Assembly: GCA_019931105.1 (NCBI GenBank)
Contig: JAIOUW010000001.1
Coordinates: 1,972,380-2,036,379 of the forward strand
DNA length: 64,000 bases
DNA from: Flavobacteriaceae bacterium NBU2977
Lineage (GTDB): Bacteria; Bacteroidota; Bacteroidia; Flavobacteriales; Flavobacteriaceae
Direction: 5' to 3'
The notes beneath the pieces are model-generated. The model worked only from the letters and a program-made list of their open reading frames with translations. It ran no database searches and had not been told where the DNA came from. Each line of letters opens with the position of its first letter. Position 1 is the first letter of the stretch. A program made the position numbers and the translations under genes. Positions 54,275 through 63,538 of this stretch are shown one piece after another.

Positions 54275-54430
54275 ATGAGTTTTATACGAGTTATACTAGC
54301 TATACTTTTTCCACCTCTATCTGTCATTGGCAAGGGTTGCGGGTCATTTTTGATCGTGCTGTTGCTTACATTCTGTGGATGGGTTCCAGGGGTTATTGCC
54401 GCTTTGGTAATTTTGAACAATCCGAATTGA
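54275..54430 (+). CDS. YqaE/Pmp3 family small membrane protein
   Basis: I chose ATG 54275, giving 51 residues with two membrane helices (FIRVILAILFPPLSVIGK and SFLIVLLLTFCGWVPGVIAA). This is the UPF0057/Pmp3 pattern (ILFPPL, GWxPGxIxA). The upstream ATG at 54245 would add ten polar residues not found in the family. Pmp3 proteins help maintain membrane potential under salt or cold stress in fungi and plants; the bacterial role is less clear. Confidence 0.88.
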   Translation: MSFIRVILAILFPPLSVIGKGCGSFLIVLLLTFCGWVPGVIAALVILNNPN

Positions 54431-54492
54431 AACCCTATTTAAATTTTACAATAAAGTTGTTTGCAGAAGATTTTCCGAAAGTTTGCATTACC

Positions 54493-54530
54493 GAAAAATC
54501 TTTTCCCCTGCCCTAAAGGGGGGATTTTTC
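54493..54530. repeat. REP-like palindrome, left flank of the DUF559 gene
   Basis: GAAAAATC (54493-54500) pairs with GATTTTTC (54523-54530). The core between them is TTTTCCCCTGCCCTAAAGGGGGG. It lies about 70 bp before the DUF559 start. Confidence 0.8.
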
Positions 54531-54601
54531 TACCTTTGACCATCCGTTCAAATTGAGTTTAAAAAGCGAAAGCATTTTTTGCTGTTCCTATTTGAATCCT
54601 A

Positions 54602-54982
54602 ATGGGAAAAAATAAAAATTTACTGAAGGAAGAAGGAATGCATGCCGGGGCTTCGGCCGATAAATTTGCCTTTGCTGCCTTTTTGAGAAAGGTAGAGACC
54701 CCTCAAGAGAAGAAATTATGGAATTTTCTTTGCAAAAGACCCAAGGATTTGAAATTTCGAAGACAACATCCATTCGGTAAGTATGTTCTTGACTTCTATT
54801 GCCATCGCGCAAGGTTGGTCATTGAGCTGGACGGCGGTCAACATAAGTTCAACATCGAATACGACAAAGACCGGACTAGGGTCATCGAGGACCATGGATT
54901 GAAAGTAGTGCGTTTTGAAAATTTTGAAATCGACAATAACTTTGAAGGAGTAATCAAGAAAATTGAAGCTTTTCTTGGATAG
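54602..54982 (+). CDS. DUF559 endonuclease-domain protein between inverted palindromes
   Basis: The 126-residue protein is one DUF559 (Vsr/PD-(D/E)XK-like) domain: TPQEKKLWNFLC near the start, then FRRQHPFGKYVLDFYCH and LVIELDGGQH, giving the likely catalytic Asp and Glu, and VVRFENFEIDNN near the end. It stands alone between pmp3 and lipB with no methylase next to it. Inverted palindromes flank it on both sides. DUF559 proteins are often annotated as endonucleases, but the target is unknown. Position between repeats suggests a mobile or repeat-linked role, as for the GIY-YIG gene. Confidence 0.85.
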   Translation: MGKNKNLLKEEGMHAGASADKFAFAAFLRKVETPQEKKLWNFLCKRPKDLKFRRQHPFGKYVLDFYCHRARLVIELDGGQHKFNIEYDKDRTRVIEDHGLKVVRFENFEIDNNFEGVIKKIEAFLG

Positions 54983-54989
54983 TGCCAGT

Positions 54990-55029
54990 CGATTTTTCCT
55001 CCCTTTAGGGTTGGGGAAATGAAAAATCG
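54990..55029. repeat. REP-like palindrome, right flank of the DUF559 gene
   Basis: CGATTTTTC (54990-54998) pairs with GAAAAATCG (55021-55029). The core has CTCCCTTTAGGGTTGGGG. Read on the other strand it matches the left-flank core TTTCCCC--CCCTAAAGGG, so the two copies are inverted around the gene. Confidence 0.8.
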
Positions 55030-55062
55030 GCGACTTTATTTTTTGAAGTACAAAATTGGTCA

Positions 55063-55785
55063 ATGAAACAAAATAAAAAAGTACAGGTTCAAGACTTAGG
55101 ATTGATGGACTACAAGGAAACTTGGGACTACCAAGAATTGCTTTTTCAACGTACCGTCGATATAAAAACAAAGAATAGGAGGGAAGCGGAACAACAGGAA
55201 ACCCCCAATCATTTTTTGTTCGTAGAACATCCACATGTGTACACTTTGGGAAAAAGTGGGGATATCGAGAACCTTTTGGTCGATGAAGGGGTTTTGCATG
55301 AAAAAGGAGCCAAATTCTATAAGATCAACCGGGGAGGCGATATTACGTACCACGGACCGGGGCAGATCGTGGGCTACCCGATTCTTGATCTTGACAATTT
55401 TTTTACCGACATTCACAAATACCTCCGTTTATTGGAAGAAATGGTCATTTTGACCTTGGCCGAATACGGACTTAAAGGAGAGCGTTCGGAGGGTGAAACA
55501 GGAGTTTGGCTCGATGTGGGCACTCCCTTTGCCCGAAAAATCTGCGCTATGGGCGTGCGCGCCAGTAGATGGGTTACCATGCACGGTTTTGCATTGAACG
55601 TAAATACCGACCTGGGGTATTTCGATATGATGATTCCTTGTGGAATCAAGGACAAGGCGGTTACTTCCCTAAATGTGGAATTGGGGAAAAAGGAAATCGA
55701 CATGACCGAGGTAAAACAAAAACTATTAGATCATTTTGAAGTCCTTTTCAAAGCGAAGATCATAAAAGAAAAAACCCCGGTCTGA
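55063..55785 (+). CDS. lipB: Lipoyl(octanoyl) transferase LipB
   Basis: The 240-residue protein has the LipB motifs NRGGDITYHGPGQIVGYPI, ARKICAMGVRASRWVTMHG (conserved Lys, His) and MIPCGIKDKAVTSL with the active-site Cys. It moves an octanoyl group from acyl carrier protein to lipoyl domains, the first step of lipoate assembly. Its stop codon lies in the loop of the terminator hairpin. It is the nearest gene downstream of the DUF559 element. Length is standard. Confidence 0.95.
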   Translation: MKQNKKVQVQDLGLMDYKETWDYQELLFQRTVDIKTKNRREAEQQETPNHFLFVEHPHVYTLGKSGDIENLLVDEGVLHEKGAKFYKINRGGDITYHGPGQIVGYPILDLDNFFTDIHKYLRLLEEMVILTLAEYGLKGERSEGETGVWLDVGTPFARKICAMGVRASRWVTMHGFALNVNTDLGYFDMMIPCGIKDKAVTSLNVELGKKEIDMTEVKQKLLDHFEVLFKAKIIKEKTPV

Positions 55786-55799
55786 GCCGGGGTTTTTTC
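55771..55799 (+). terminator. Bidirectional terminator overlapping the lipB stop
   Basis: Perfect stem AAAACCCCGG/CCGGGGTTTT with loop TCTGAG (55771-55796), which contains the TGA of lipB. T runs stand on both strands, so it can also serve the convergent gene ending at 55816. Confidence 0.9.
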
Positions 55800-55815
55800 T
55801 TTTATGACAGCACGA

Positions 55816-56514
55816 TTATCTACTGAACTTCGTAAGCTCGGTAGTGCTCATGAGATTGCCATTTTTTTTATAAGTTTCTTGCTTTACCATTCCCACGCCT
55901 TCGGCCAACCACAGTTTCGAAATCATTTCTTGGGTCGCTCCCATGGTCTTTGATCGTGTCGTTTCGGTAATCACATAACAATCGAATGTTCCTGCGGCGG
56001 TTGTAACACTTTCTTTGCTTTTGACCACTCTTTCTGTCTGATCGACCTCCATTTTCATCTTAATACCGCTCATGTTCATCGAAACGGAAACATTCGCATC
56101 ATCCAGCTCTTGTCCGACCTTCAAATTGTTCGGTAATTCGATGTCGGTACCTGAAATATCCATTTCAACCCCCATATCGGTATATTGTTGCATCATTTGA
56201 GACGGAAAAAGGGATTGATAGTCAATTTTGACCATATTGCCGTCACATGTAATATTGTAGGCGGTACTGAAAACTTCTTTTCCCTTTTTATCGACATACT
56301 TTAAATTGAAGGTCGCATTGGTAGCACCACCGTTTTGTGAAACATCTGATATCTTATAGCTCGTTATGCCCTCGGTCTTTCCTTTTTTATCGGTATTGGT
56401 ATATTCAAAGGTAGTGCCCTCTATCATCGGGTAATATTTGCTACAGTTATCTTGTGCCGTAATCGAGATTGTTCCTAAAATCAGTGAAAAGATGAGTAAT
56501 GCTGTTTTTTTCAT
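55816..56514 (-). CDS. TapB/DUF3108-like secreted protein
   Basis: I chose ATG 56514, giving 232 residues (MKKTALLIFSLILGTISI signal peptide). The body has YYPMIEGTTFEYTNTDKKG near the start and VTTAAGTFDCYVITETTR with a late WLAEGVGMVKQETY, the pattern of TapB/DUF3108-like proteins. These are extracytoplasmic beta-rich proteins of unknown role. It lies just downstream of the OmpA-family gene on the same strand (21 bp gap), so the two probably share a transcript. Confidence 0.8.
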   Translation of the reverse strand: MKKTALLIFSLILGTISITAQDNCSKYYPMIEGTTFEYTNTDKKGKTEGITSYKISDVSQNGGATNATFNLKYVDKKGKEVFSTAYNITCDGNMVKIDYQSLFPSQMMQQYTDMGVEMDISGTDIELPNNLKVGQELDDANVSVSMNMSGIKMKMEVDQTERVVKSKESVTTAAGTFDCYVITETTRSKTMGATQEMISKLWLAEGVGMVKQETYKKNGNLMSTTELTKFSR

Positions 56515-56535
56515 TTTCAAGTTCTATATATAAGA

Positions 56536-57873
56536 TTATTGTTTGATAAATTCCACGCGTCTATTCTGGGCTTTTCCTTCGGCGGTGCTGTTGTCGCCCA
56601 CAGGTTCAGATTCTCCTTTACCTGCTGTTGCCAGTCTATCGGCAGCAACGTTATAAATTGTGACCAAGGTGTTTTTGACAGCTTCCGCCCTTTTTTCTGA
56701 GAGTTGCATGTTGGTCGAATCGTCACCTTCTGAGTCGGTGTGCCCGACTATTTTTAGATTCATGCCTTTTTCTTGTGCAAGAACCTGCGAAATCTGTCTT
56801 ATTATTCCCATGGATTGAGGTTGTATGTTCGACGAACCTGAATCGAACAAAATGCCGTTAGTTGATATTTTTCCTTCGGTGATTAGTTTTCTCCTAAGAT
56901 CTACACCGCCCTCGGCAGCTTTTAGGTTTTTTAGAAAGAGCCGTTCTTTTCCGTCCTTAAAATTGATGACTTCAAATTTTAGGGAAGTAGGTGGGGTCGC
57001 CGTGGGAATCATTCTGGGAATATCCACATATTTCTTTTCGTTCACCCAAAGGCGAAAACGCTCTTTGTTCACGGCTATGGAAACGTGAGGTTGGTTGATA
57101 ACATCCTGACGAATATCTCCTTGGATATTATTATTGATGTCTCCCCTTTGATTCCGCACATGAAAACCGATTGGGTGATATTGACAGAAGGGGATATCCA
57201 CACTGGCGAAATTACCTTTTTTAAATAGATTGTCGTCGGTAAGAATAACCCGCAGAATGGCCGTGGAAGCGGTTTTTTTATCAAGACCGGTGGCCATTAC
57301 GTCAAATTCTATCGTGTACTCTTCTGGCAAACTAGGTATGTCTGGAACGTAATATGTGCTGTAGCCGGGTACTAGGGCAAACCACTTCTCCGTACCTTGA
57401 TTGATGGTTACTACTTCACCGGAACCATTGGTGTTCCATTTACTAGGAAAGTCCCCGATAAAGTCATTTGAGAAGTCGTCGAAAAATAGTTGGTTGTCAC
57501 CGGGCACAAAATCAAATTTGCTATATACCGAAATTGTTTTTGGATTATCGGTTGACATTGGTTCCGTTGAACCTCCAGGGTCATTCGTATCGGTGTTCTG
57601 TCCATTACCACTAGGTCCTTTGGTCGAAGTCTCATTTGGGACAGGATTCTTTTTTTGTTTTTCCTCTTGGGACCCGGGTTCAAGAATACTGTCCAGTACT
57701 TGATCTGTTTTTTCGGTGGCCTCTTTTTCAACACGTCGCTCAACGGCCCGTTCCGCGGCCTTCTCGGCACGTTTTCCCAATTTTTTCAAGAACTGACCAT
57801 TTGCATCTGGAGCATAGGCGAAGATAAAAATCATAGGAAGCCCCATTTTCAATAGTTGGGCGATTTTTTTCAT
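56536..57873 (-). CDS. OmpA-family outer membrane protein
   Basis: I chose ATG 57873, giving 445 residues with a signal peptide ending PDANGQF; 23 codons above it look non-coding. After a charged, low-complexity region (ERRVEKEATEKTDQ) and a Thr/Gly/Asn-rich linker comes a beta-rich domain resembling a lectin-like fold (NQLFFDDFSNDFIGDFPSKW). A C-terminal OmpA domain follows (about 330-445; LKIVGHTDSEGDDS, LSEKRAEAVKNTLV), which binds peptidoglycan. It likely ties the envelope layers together; the middle domain may bind sugar. Confidence 0.85.
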   Translation of the reverse strand: MKKIAQLLKMGLPMIFIFAYAPDANGQFLKKLGKRAEKAAERAVERRVEKEATEKTDQVLDSILEPGSQEEKQKKNPVPNETSTKGPSGNGQNTDTNDPGGSTEPMSTDNPKTISVYSKFDFVPGDNQLFFDDFSNDFIGDFPSKWNTNGSGEVVTINQGTEKWFALVPGYSTYYVPDIPSLPEEYTIEFDVMATGLDKKTASTAILRVILTDDNLFKKGNFASVDIPFCQYHPIGFHVRNQRGDINNNIQGDIRQDVINQPHVSIAVNKERFRLWVNEKKYVDIPRMIPTATPPTSLKFEVINFKDGKERLFLKNLKAAEGGVDLRRKLITEGKISTNGILFDSGSSNIQPQSMGIIRQISQVLAQEKGMNLKIVGHTDSEGDDSTNMQLSEKRAEAVKNTLVTIYNVAADRLATAGKGESEPVGDNSTAEGKAQNRRVEFIKQ

Positions 57874-58128
57874 TTTGATGTTTTTTGCATTTTGTGGGTA
57901 ATAAGAATAAGTGTTTTGCAGTTCGGTTTCGATTTCATGCAATAATCCATATCAAGTATCTTGATCGACTTTTAACGGTATTGTCTTTCATAGGTTAACA
58001 TTAAGGCGAATCAAAAATTAGTATCGTTTGTCTTAAGCCCTCCAAAATAGCAAAATCAGTGTAATCATTCTGGCAAGGTTGTATCAGTTGTCGCAAATTT
58101 TGTACAAAGTGTAATATTCATTATGTAA

Positions 58129-60591
58129 TTAGTCCATTGTGTAAATTGTCAAAGAATTGGTCTGATTTTTTACAACGACCTCCAATCTTCTATCATTGTC
58201 GATGTCGGTCAAATCGATAGCAGAAATACCGAATATGGGAAAATTGGGTATTAGGTTGGCTTGACTGTCGAACAGATAGACCTTTTGGTTCTGTATATCG
58301 GTTACGCTGACATATATTTTGTCATAGATATAAAAAATCTTTGGCCTACTATAGACCCCAAGATCAAGCTCGACCTTTTTGCCTTTAATGTTCAATATAT
58401 TGTCATTCATGTAAACTAAAGTGTTCAGGGTGGCATCGAGACCGTGGTCGGGGTTTAGGCCGAGGTTTGTTCTTTCAAAATTTCCTCTCGAATTTATTTG
58501 ATGTAAAATTCCTTTCTTATCGGTGACGGTGAATTTGTTTTTATAAAGGAAGGTTCCGTTTTCTGAAAAATCGATTTTGTCACTTACCCTGACCCTTACA
58601 TCGCCGACCCGATTCAGAATTTTTAAGATGCCACCTTCCATTTGAAAGACCAAATGGTCTTTGTTGCCGATGACAATATGCTTTGGAGCGCTTATAATCG
58701 GCGCTTCGGCACGTGTATATTTGAACCCGGTTACGATTTGTGCCTTGCGATTGTACATAAAAACCTTTTCGCCTTGTGTAACTACGAACCGATAATCCTT
58801 TTTGCCCTCGTAATCGAACACGGCCAAGGGGTTGAGGTTGCCACCTTCGTATTTTAAAGTAAAGGGCCTTACTTCTTTGCCATTGCGGTCGAGGATCAAA
58901 AATTGATTGTTGGTAGTGAAGGCCAATTGTAGACGACCGTTCTTGTAAATATCGACTTGATGTATTTTCCCTTGTATTTTTCCTTCCAATTGTTTTTTCC
59001 AAAGAATTTTTCCGCTTGAAGAAATCAAATAGAGTTTGTTCGTGACATCTTGTACGACTACCTCTTTTCGCTTGGTATTGTGATTCATTACGAATTGTGG
59101 TTCGTTTGCAAGTGTCGTATCTAGGGCAACATTGAAAATCGGCCTTATGGTCTTGATGTTGCTCGGGGCCACAATTCTTTGGGCGGAAAGATTGACATGG
59201 TAAAAATCGCCACCGGTAACCACTTGGGCACCGTATGCATACCCATCAAGTTTGGGGTCTTTCAGGTCTTTATGAAGATTGTCTATGAAATTGTCTTTCG
59301 ATAGTTGTTCGATTTTATCAGGGTTCGACACGACAAGTATATTGGCCGCGCCCCCCAGATTTTTGCTCGCCTCGGTATAAACAGGATTTTTATCGAAGGT
59401 GCTTCCTTTTTTATAGCTTGAAATGATGGTCTGTAAAACTTCTTTTGTCCGGCCAAAAACAAATACATCATCAAGTACGGTACAAAATTTGGCATTGAAA
59501 TCATCGACGAGAGGCTCAAAGGCCGTAAACAGAAAATCACCCTCGTTGAGCTCTTGAATACCGTTGCCCTGATAATCGACAATATCATTTTGTATGGCCC
59601 CTAAATATCTTAAGAGTTCCTCAGAACCATAGGTCTTCAGCAATACTACTTTTTCTGTATTCAAATAGACGATTCCAATTTCTTCTACCGTATTGAAAAT
59701 GATATTATCCTTGGCGGGTTTGTTGAGGTAATTCGATCGGTTGGTTTCAAAAACGGTATGGTCGTCAAAAGTATATGACGAAATGCCATCTGATTCGAGA
59801 GGGGCTATGAAAGGGGTGGTATTGCGAAGTGCTTCAGTTCCCTTAAAAAGATTCAGATAATTCGGTAACGAGTCATTGGCAATGGCAATGCCGTTTAAAC
59901 CAAGTAATTCACTGCCTATGTCAACATCAAAGTAGATCCAGTCCGCAAAATCGGAAACCGAAATTCTTGGCACATCCGATACGATCTGGTCCATCAAAAG
60001 ATCGCTTTGTTCAAGATTGAAGAATATGTTTAAAGGCTTTTTTTTGTCGGCGATGCCATACAAACGCTGAAAAGTAATGTTCGGTCGGCGATCTTCTACA
60101 TCTTCCAATGTTTCGTTCAAAAAAGAGGCCGATGAACTGACAAAGAGCATGTCATCTGCCAAGGTGCTGAATACAGCCTTATCGTTCATGGTATATTTAT
60201 GTATTGTCCGATTTCCAAAAATCAATTTTTCGGCGTATTTGGCGCGTAGGCTGTCGACACTGAACATGTCAGACAGATGCTCTGAAACGAAAAAAAACTC
60301 GATACTGTCTTTTTCGGTTTCCGAAAAAACCAACATTCCGGTTGATTTCGCGTCGATCTGTTCTAGAAAAGCAATTTTATCTACGATGGATTTATAGGGA
60401 CCAAGGTTTTCGAATCTCTTGATAAAATCGTTGACTTCAAGACTATCGTGAAGCGAGGAAAGACCGTTGATTTGTATTGCGGCAAGTGCATTTGCTCCTA
60501 CATATGCCGATAGAGGAATATTTTTCTGGTCTTCCCTGGCGCAGTTAAAAATCAATAAAGTCAATAGAAAAAACAAGCCCTTGAGCTTCAT
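58129..60591 (-). CDS. Large lipoprotein of unknown function with beta-propeller-like C-terminal half
   Basis: The 820-residue protein has a lipoprotein signal (LLTLLIFNCARED). Residues about 30-480 hold repeated beta/alpha segments (e.g. GMLVFSETEKDSIEFFFV). The C-terminal half (about 490-820) has short repeats with W/Y-aromatic turns (KLYLISSSGKILWKKQL, KVFMYNRKAQIVTGF, KVYLFDSQANLIPNFPI) like a beta-propeller. Similar lipoproteins sit next to rnhB in Flavobacteriia. I recognise no enzymatic motif. The function is unknown; attachment to the outer membrane is likely. Confidence 0.75.
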   Translation of the reverse strand: MKLKGLFFLLTLLIFNCAREDQKNIPLSAYVGANALAAIQINGLSSLHDSLEVNDFIKRFENLGPYKSIVDKIAFLEQIDAKSTGMLVFSETEKDSIEFFFVSEHLSDMFSVDSLRAKYAEKLIFGNRTIHKYTMNDKAVFSTLADDMLFVSSSASFLNETLEDVEDRRPNITFQRLYGIADKKKPLNIFFNLEQSDLLMDQIVSDVPRISVSDFADWIYFDVDIGSELLGLNGIAIANDSLPNYLNLFKGTEALRNTTPFIAPLESDGISSYTFDDHTVFETNRSNYLNKPAKDNIIFNTVEEIGIVYLNTEKVVLLKTYGSEELLRYLGAIQNDIVDYQGNGIQELNEGDFLFTAFEPLVDDFNAKFCTVLDDVFVFGRTKEVLQTIISSYKKGSTFDKNPVYTEASKNLGGAANILVVSNPDKIEQLSKDNFIDNLHKDLKDPKLDGYAYGAQVVTGGDFYHVNLSAQRIVAPSNIKTIRPIFNVALDTTLANEPQFVMNHNTKRKEVVVQDVTNKLYLISSSGKILWKKQLEGKIQGKIHQVDIYKNGRLQLAFTTNNQFLILDRNGKEVRPFTLKYEGGNLNPLAVFDYEGKKDYRFVVTQGEKVFMYNRKAQIVTGFKYTRAEAPIISAPKHIVIGNKDHLVFQMEGGILKILNRVGDVRVRVSDKIDFSENGTFLYKNKFTVTDKKGILHQINSRGNFERTNLGLNPDHGLDATLNTLVYMNDNILNIKGKKVELDLGVYSRPKIFYIYDKIYVSVTDIQNQKVYLFDSQANLIPNFPIFGISAIDLTDIDNDRRLEVVVKNQTNSLTIYTMD

Positions 60592-60708
60592 GGCGGGTAT
60601 TTTATATCAAATTTATGACATTAACTTTTTTTAAATAGGGCCGGTGCTGAAACTTTATAAACTACTATATCAACTTTTTAAAGAGCCGGGCAATTATTGT
60701 CCGATTTC

Positions 60709-61305
60709 TTATAAGTCAAGCGAAGTTTGCATAGGTAACTGTCTGAAGCTTTTTCTGTGGTGCTTGGTCAATCCATATTTTCGAATGGCCTCACGATGCT
60801 CTTTTGTCGGATAGCCTTTGTTCTTCTTCCAATTATACATGGGGAATTCTTCGTGCAGGCGTTCCATGTATTCATCGCGATAGGTTTTGGCCAAGACCGA
60901 AGCGGCGGCAATGCTCATGAACTTGCTATCTCCTTTTATGATGCATTCATGGGGAATATCTTGAAAAGGCTTGAAACGATTGCCGTCAACTATGATGAAC
61001 TTTGATCGTATCTGCAATTGGCCAATGGCCGTATGCATGGCCAAAATGGAAGCGTTCAAAATATTGATTTTATCGATTTCCTCAGGAAAAATATGGGCCA
61101 CCCCAAAATTCAGGGCCTTTTTTTCGATGATCGGACGGAGTAAAGTTCTTTTTCTTTCCGATAATAATTTCGAATCATTCAGAACCTCATTTTCAAAATC
61201 TTTCGGTAAGATCAATGCAGCAGCGGTTACGGGGCCTGCCAGACACCCCCTTCCTGCCTCGTCGGTTCCAATTTCATCTATGTAAGTGTGAAAAAGTCTC
61301 AGCAC
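60709..61305 (-). CDS. rnhB: Ribonuclease HII
   Basis: The 198-residue protein has the RNase HII motifs: [13 protein letters not shown] (catalytic Asp and Glu) near residue 14, IIVDGNRF and [21 protein letters not shown] with the remaining acidic residues. It removes ribonucleotides from DNA and RNA primers. The start is GTG at 61305 (residues [13 protein letters not shown]); no ATG is available upstream in frame near the motif. Length is normal. Confidence 0.95.
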   Translation of the reverse strand: MLRLFHTYIDEIGTDEAGRGCLAGPVTAAALILPKDFENEVLNDSKLLSERKRTLLRPIIEKKALNFGVAHIFPEEIDKINILNASILAMHTAIGQLQIRSKFIIVDGNRFKPFQDIPHECIIKGDSKFMSIAAASVLAKTYRDEYMERLHEEFPMYNWKKNKGYPTKEHREAIRKYGLTKHHRKSFRQLPMQTSLDL

Positions 61306-61405
61306 GGATCGTGAAAAATTGATGTATACGAATATAGGCCAAACAAGGGCGATAGAAAAGAACAGGTTTGCGAACCATTATGGCACTCTTGCAAAAACTT
61401 TCACA

Positions 61406-61434
61406 TTTGGTTAGCAACAAAAAAATTAACTTTG
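61406..61434 (+). promoter_or_regulatory. Promoter of the porin gene
   Basis: TTTG (61406-61409), 17 bases, then TAACTTTG (61427-61434) is an excellent Bacteroidota promoter. It gives a leader of about 115 bases before the porin ATG. Confidence 0.75.
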
Positions 61435-61497
61435 TCGGTGATGATTTTATTTTGACGCTTTGCCGTAGGCAGTTGCCAAAATTAATGATCGAGTTAA

Positions 61498-61515
61498 TCA
61501 CGCCAATGGGCGTGA
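61498..61515 (+). promoter_or_regulatory. Leader hairpin before the porin gene
   Basis: Perfect stem TCACGCC/GGCGTGA with loop AATG (61498-61515) lies 41 bp before the porin ATG. It lacks a T run and could affect translation or mRNA stability. Confidence 0.45.
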
Positions 61516-61555
61516 CCTGTATAATGCCAATTTTGAAAGGCCATCATTCGTTTCG

Positions 61556-63538
61556 ATGAGATATTTCCTCCTACCGCTATTTGTTCTGATGAATATTTCG
61601 CTCTTCGCTCAGGAGGATTCAATTCCTAGGACCAGAGTAAAAGATACTTCCGAAATTTTTGAGAGGAAAAGACAACTTGGCAATAAAAATAAACTACCGG
61701 GCAATGAAATAACCATTAAAGATTATAAGATTATATCCTACGCCAGCGATACCACCTACCTTGACACCACGTTGACCATTAAAAAAGAATACAAGTATAA
61801 CTATTTGAGAAGGGATGATTTTGAGCTGATGCCCTTTTCGAATGTTGGGCAACCCTATAACAAACTGGGGGTCGATTTTGAAAGGACTAATCTTTACCCT
61901 TCGTTAGGTGCAAGCGCCAAACATTATAATTATATCGAGAAAGAAGAAATAGCTTATTATAATGTGGCGACACCCATGTCAGACCTCTTTTTCAAGACTA
62001 CTTTTGAGCAAGGTCAGATGCTTGACGCCATGTTGACCTTCAACACATCGAGGCGTTTCAACTTTTCAATAGCCTATAAAGGTTTTCGTTCATTGGGTAA
62101 ATATCAGATCGATCAAGCGCAATCGGGCAATTTCAGAACCACATTAAATTACGAGACCAAGAATACAAGATATAACCTTAGGGCCCATATTGCCGCTCAG
62201 GATATCGAAACTGAAGAAAATGGAGGGCTGCCGAACAAGGAATTACAATTTGAATCAGAAGAATCGAATTTTAAGGACAGGTCGAGAATCGATATTAGAT
62301 TTGCCGATGCCGATAACAAATTGCTGGGCAAACGCTATTATATGGATCACCGGTATAAGTTGATCAAAAAAAATAAAGATTCTTCGAGCGTTGAAAAAAC
62401 GTCATTGGCCCTGACCCATAGATTTAATTATGAGACCAAGTTCTATAATTTCACGCAGACGGCGGCAAATGCTTTTTTTGGAAGTTCCCTTGTTTCATCA
62501 GTTGATGATCGAATGAACTTAAAGATAATGAACAACGAGTTCGGCCTGACCTTTTACAATGCAGTTCTAGGAAGACTTGAAGGAAACATCAGTCTCTACA
62601 ATTACAATTATTTTACGAACAGCATATTGATAACCGAAACCCAAACCATTGAGAGTAGGTTAAAGGGAGAGGAGATTGCCCTGGGCGCCAACTACTCAAA
62701 AAATATCAAAGGGTTTAATATTGAAGGTGCGGTAAAGTATACGATTTCGGGTAAGCTCACGAGGAGTATCTTGGATGGATCGGCGAGCTACCAAATTAAT
62801 GAGGGAAATAAACTTCGGGCCGCGATACATTCTTCGTTTAGAATGCCAAACTTCAATTTCTTAATGTATCAAAGTGATTATACCAATTATAATTGGCAGA
62901 ATACAGAGACTTTTAAAGAACAAAGTGTAAATAGTTTGCTATTCGAGATTGATTCGAAGTTTTGGGGGAATTTGGCCGCTAAATATTCAAGATTGGGCAA
63001 CTATACTTATTTTAAAGCCGATACCGATATACCTATCGAAGAGGGAGGGGAAGGGGCTAACATTAGACCTTTTCAAGAAGGCAGCGGGGTGAATCACCTA
63101 AAGGTAAAATATAGCAAAGAGTTCAATGTCGGTAAGTTTGCATTGAACAATACAATAATGTATCAGGCCGTTTCCCAGTCCAATGACGTGTTGAACGTTC
63201 CGCAATTGGTGACTAGAAACACGCTGTATTTCTCTTCGGATGTATTTAAAAAAGCCATGTATTTGCAAACGGGCATTACCCTTAAATACTTCACTTCTTA
63301 TAATATGGATGCTTACAGCCCGGTGCTTGGGGAGTTCTTCACTCAGAACAATGAAAAATTAGGAGGCTATCCACTTTTGGATTTTTTTATTAATGCAAGG
63401 GTTCAACAGACCCGTATTTACTTGAAGGCCGAACATTTCAACTCTTCATTTGGCAAGCCTAACTTTTATGCCGCGCCTGATTATCCTTATCGTGATTTTG
63501 TAATTCGATTTGGTCTGGTCTGGAATTTCTTTTCATAG
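61556..63538 (+). CDS. Putative porin (PF14121-type outer membrane protein)
   Basis: The 660-residue protein has a signal peptide (about 1-18, ending ISLFAQ), then a family region (YLRRDDFELMPFSNVGQPYN, LGVDFERTNLYPSLGASAK) and many amphipathic beta strands to the C-terminal Phe (FGLVWNFFS). This matches the 'putative porin' family of Bacteroidota. It probably forms an outer-membrane channel; substrate unknown. A consensus promoter lies at 61406-61434. It is divergent from rnhB. Confidence 0.88.
   Translation: MRYFLLPLFVLMNISLFAQEDSIPRTRVKDTSEIFERKRQLGNKNKLPGNEITIKDYKIISYASDTTYLDTTLTIKKEYKYNYLRRDDFELMPFSNVGQPYNKLGVDFERTNLYPSLGASAKHYNYIEKEEIAYYNVATPMSDLFFKTTFEQGQMLDAMLTFNTSRRFNFSIAYKGFRSLGKYQIDQAQSGNFRTTLNYETKNTRYNLRAHIAAQDIETEENGGLPNKELQFESEESNFKDRSRIDIRFADADNKLLGKRYYMDHRYKLIKKNKDSSSVEKTSLALTHRFNYETKFYNFTQTAANAFFGSSLVSSVDDRMNLKIMNNEFGLTFYNAVLGRLEGNISLYNYNYFTNSILITETQTIESRLKGEEIALGANYSKNIKGFNIEGAVKYTISGKLTRSILDGSASYQINEGNKLRAAIHSSFRMPNFNFLMYQSDYTNYNWQNTETFKEQSVNSLLFEIDSKFWGNLAAKYSRLGNYTYFKADTDIPIEEGGEGANIRPFQEGSGVNHLKVKYSKEFNVGKFALNNTIMYQAVSQSNDVLNVPQLVTRNTLYFSSDVFKKAMYLQTGITLKYFTSYNMDAYSPVLGEFFTQNNEKLGGYPLLDFFINARVQQTRIYLKAEHFNSSFGKPNFYAAPDYPYRDFVIRFGLVWNFFS

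Noticed and set aside
54716..55234. Minus-strand frame opposite DUF559 and lipB
   Set aside because: Shadow frame; the plus-strand genes are certain.
61368..61559. 63-codon frame before the porin gene
   Set aside because: It spans the promoter and leader hairpin; no family character.
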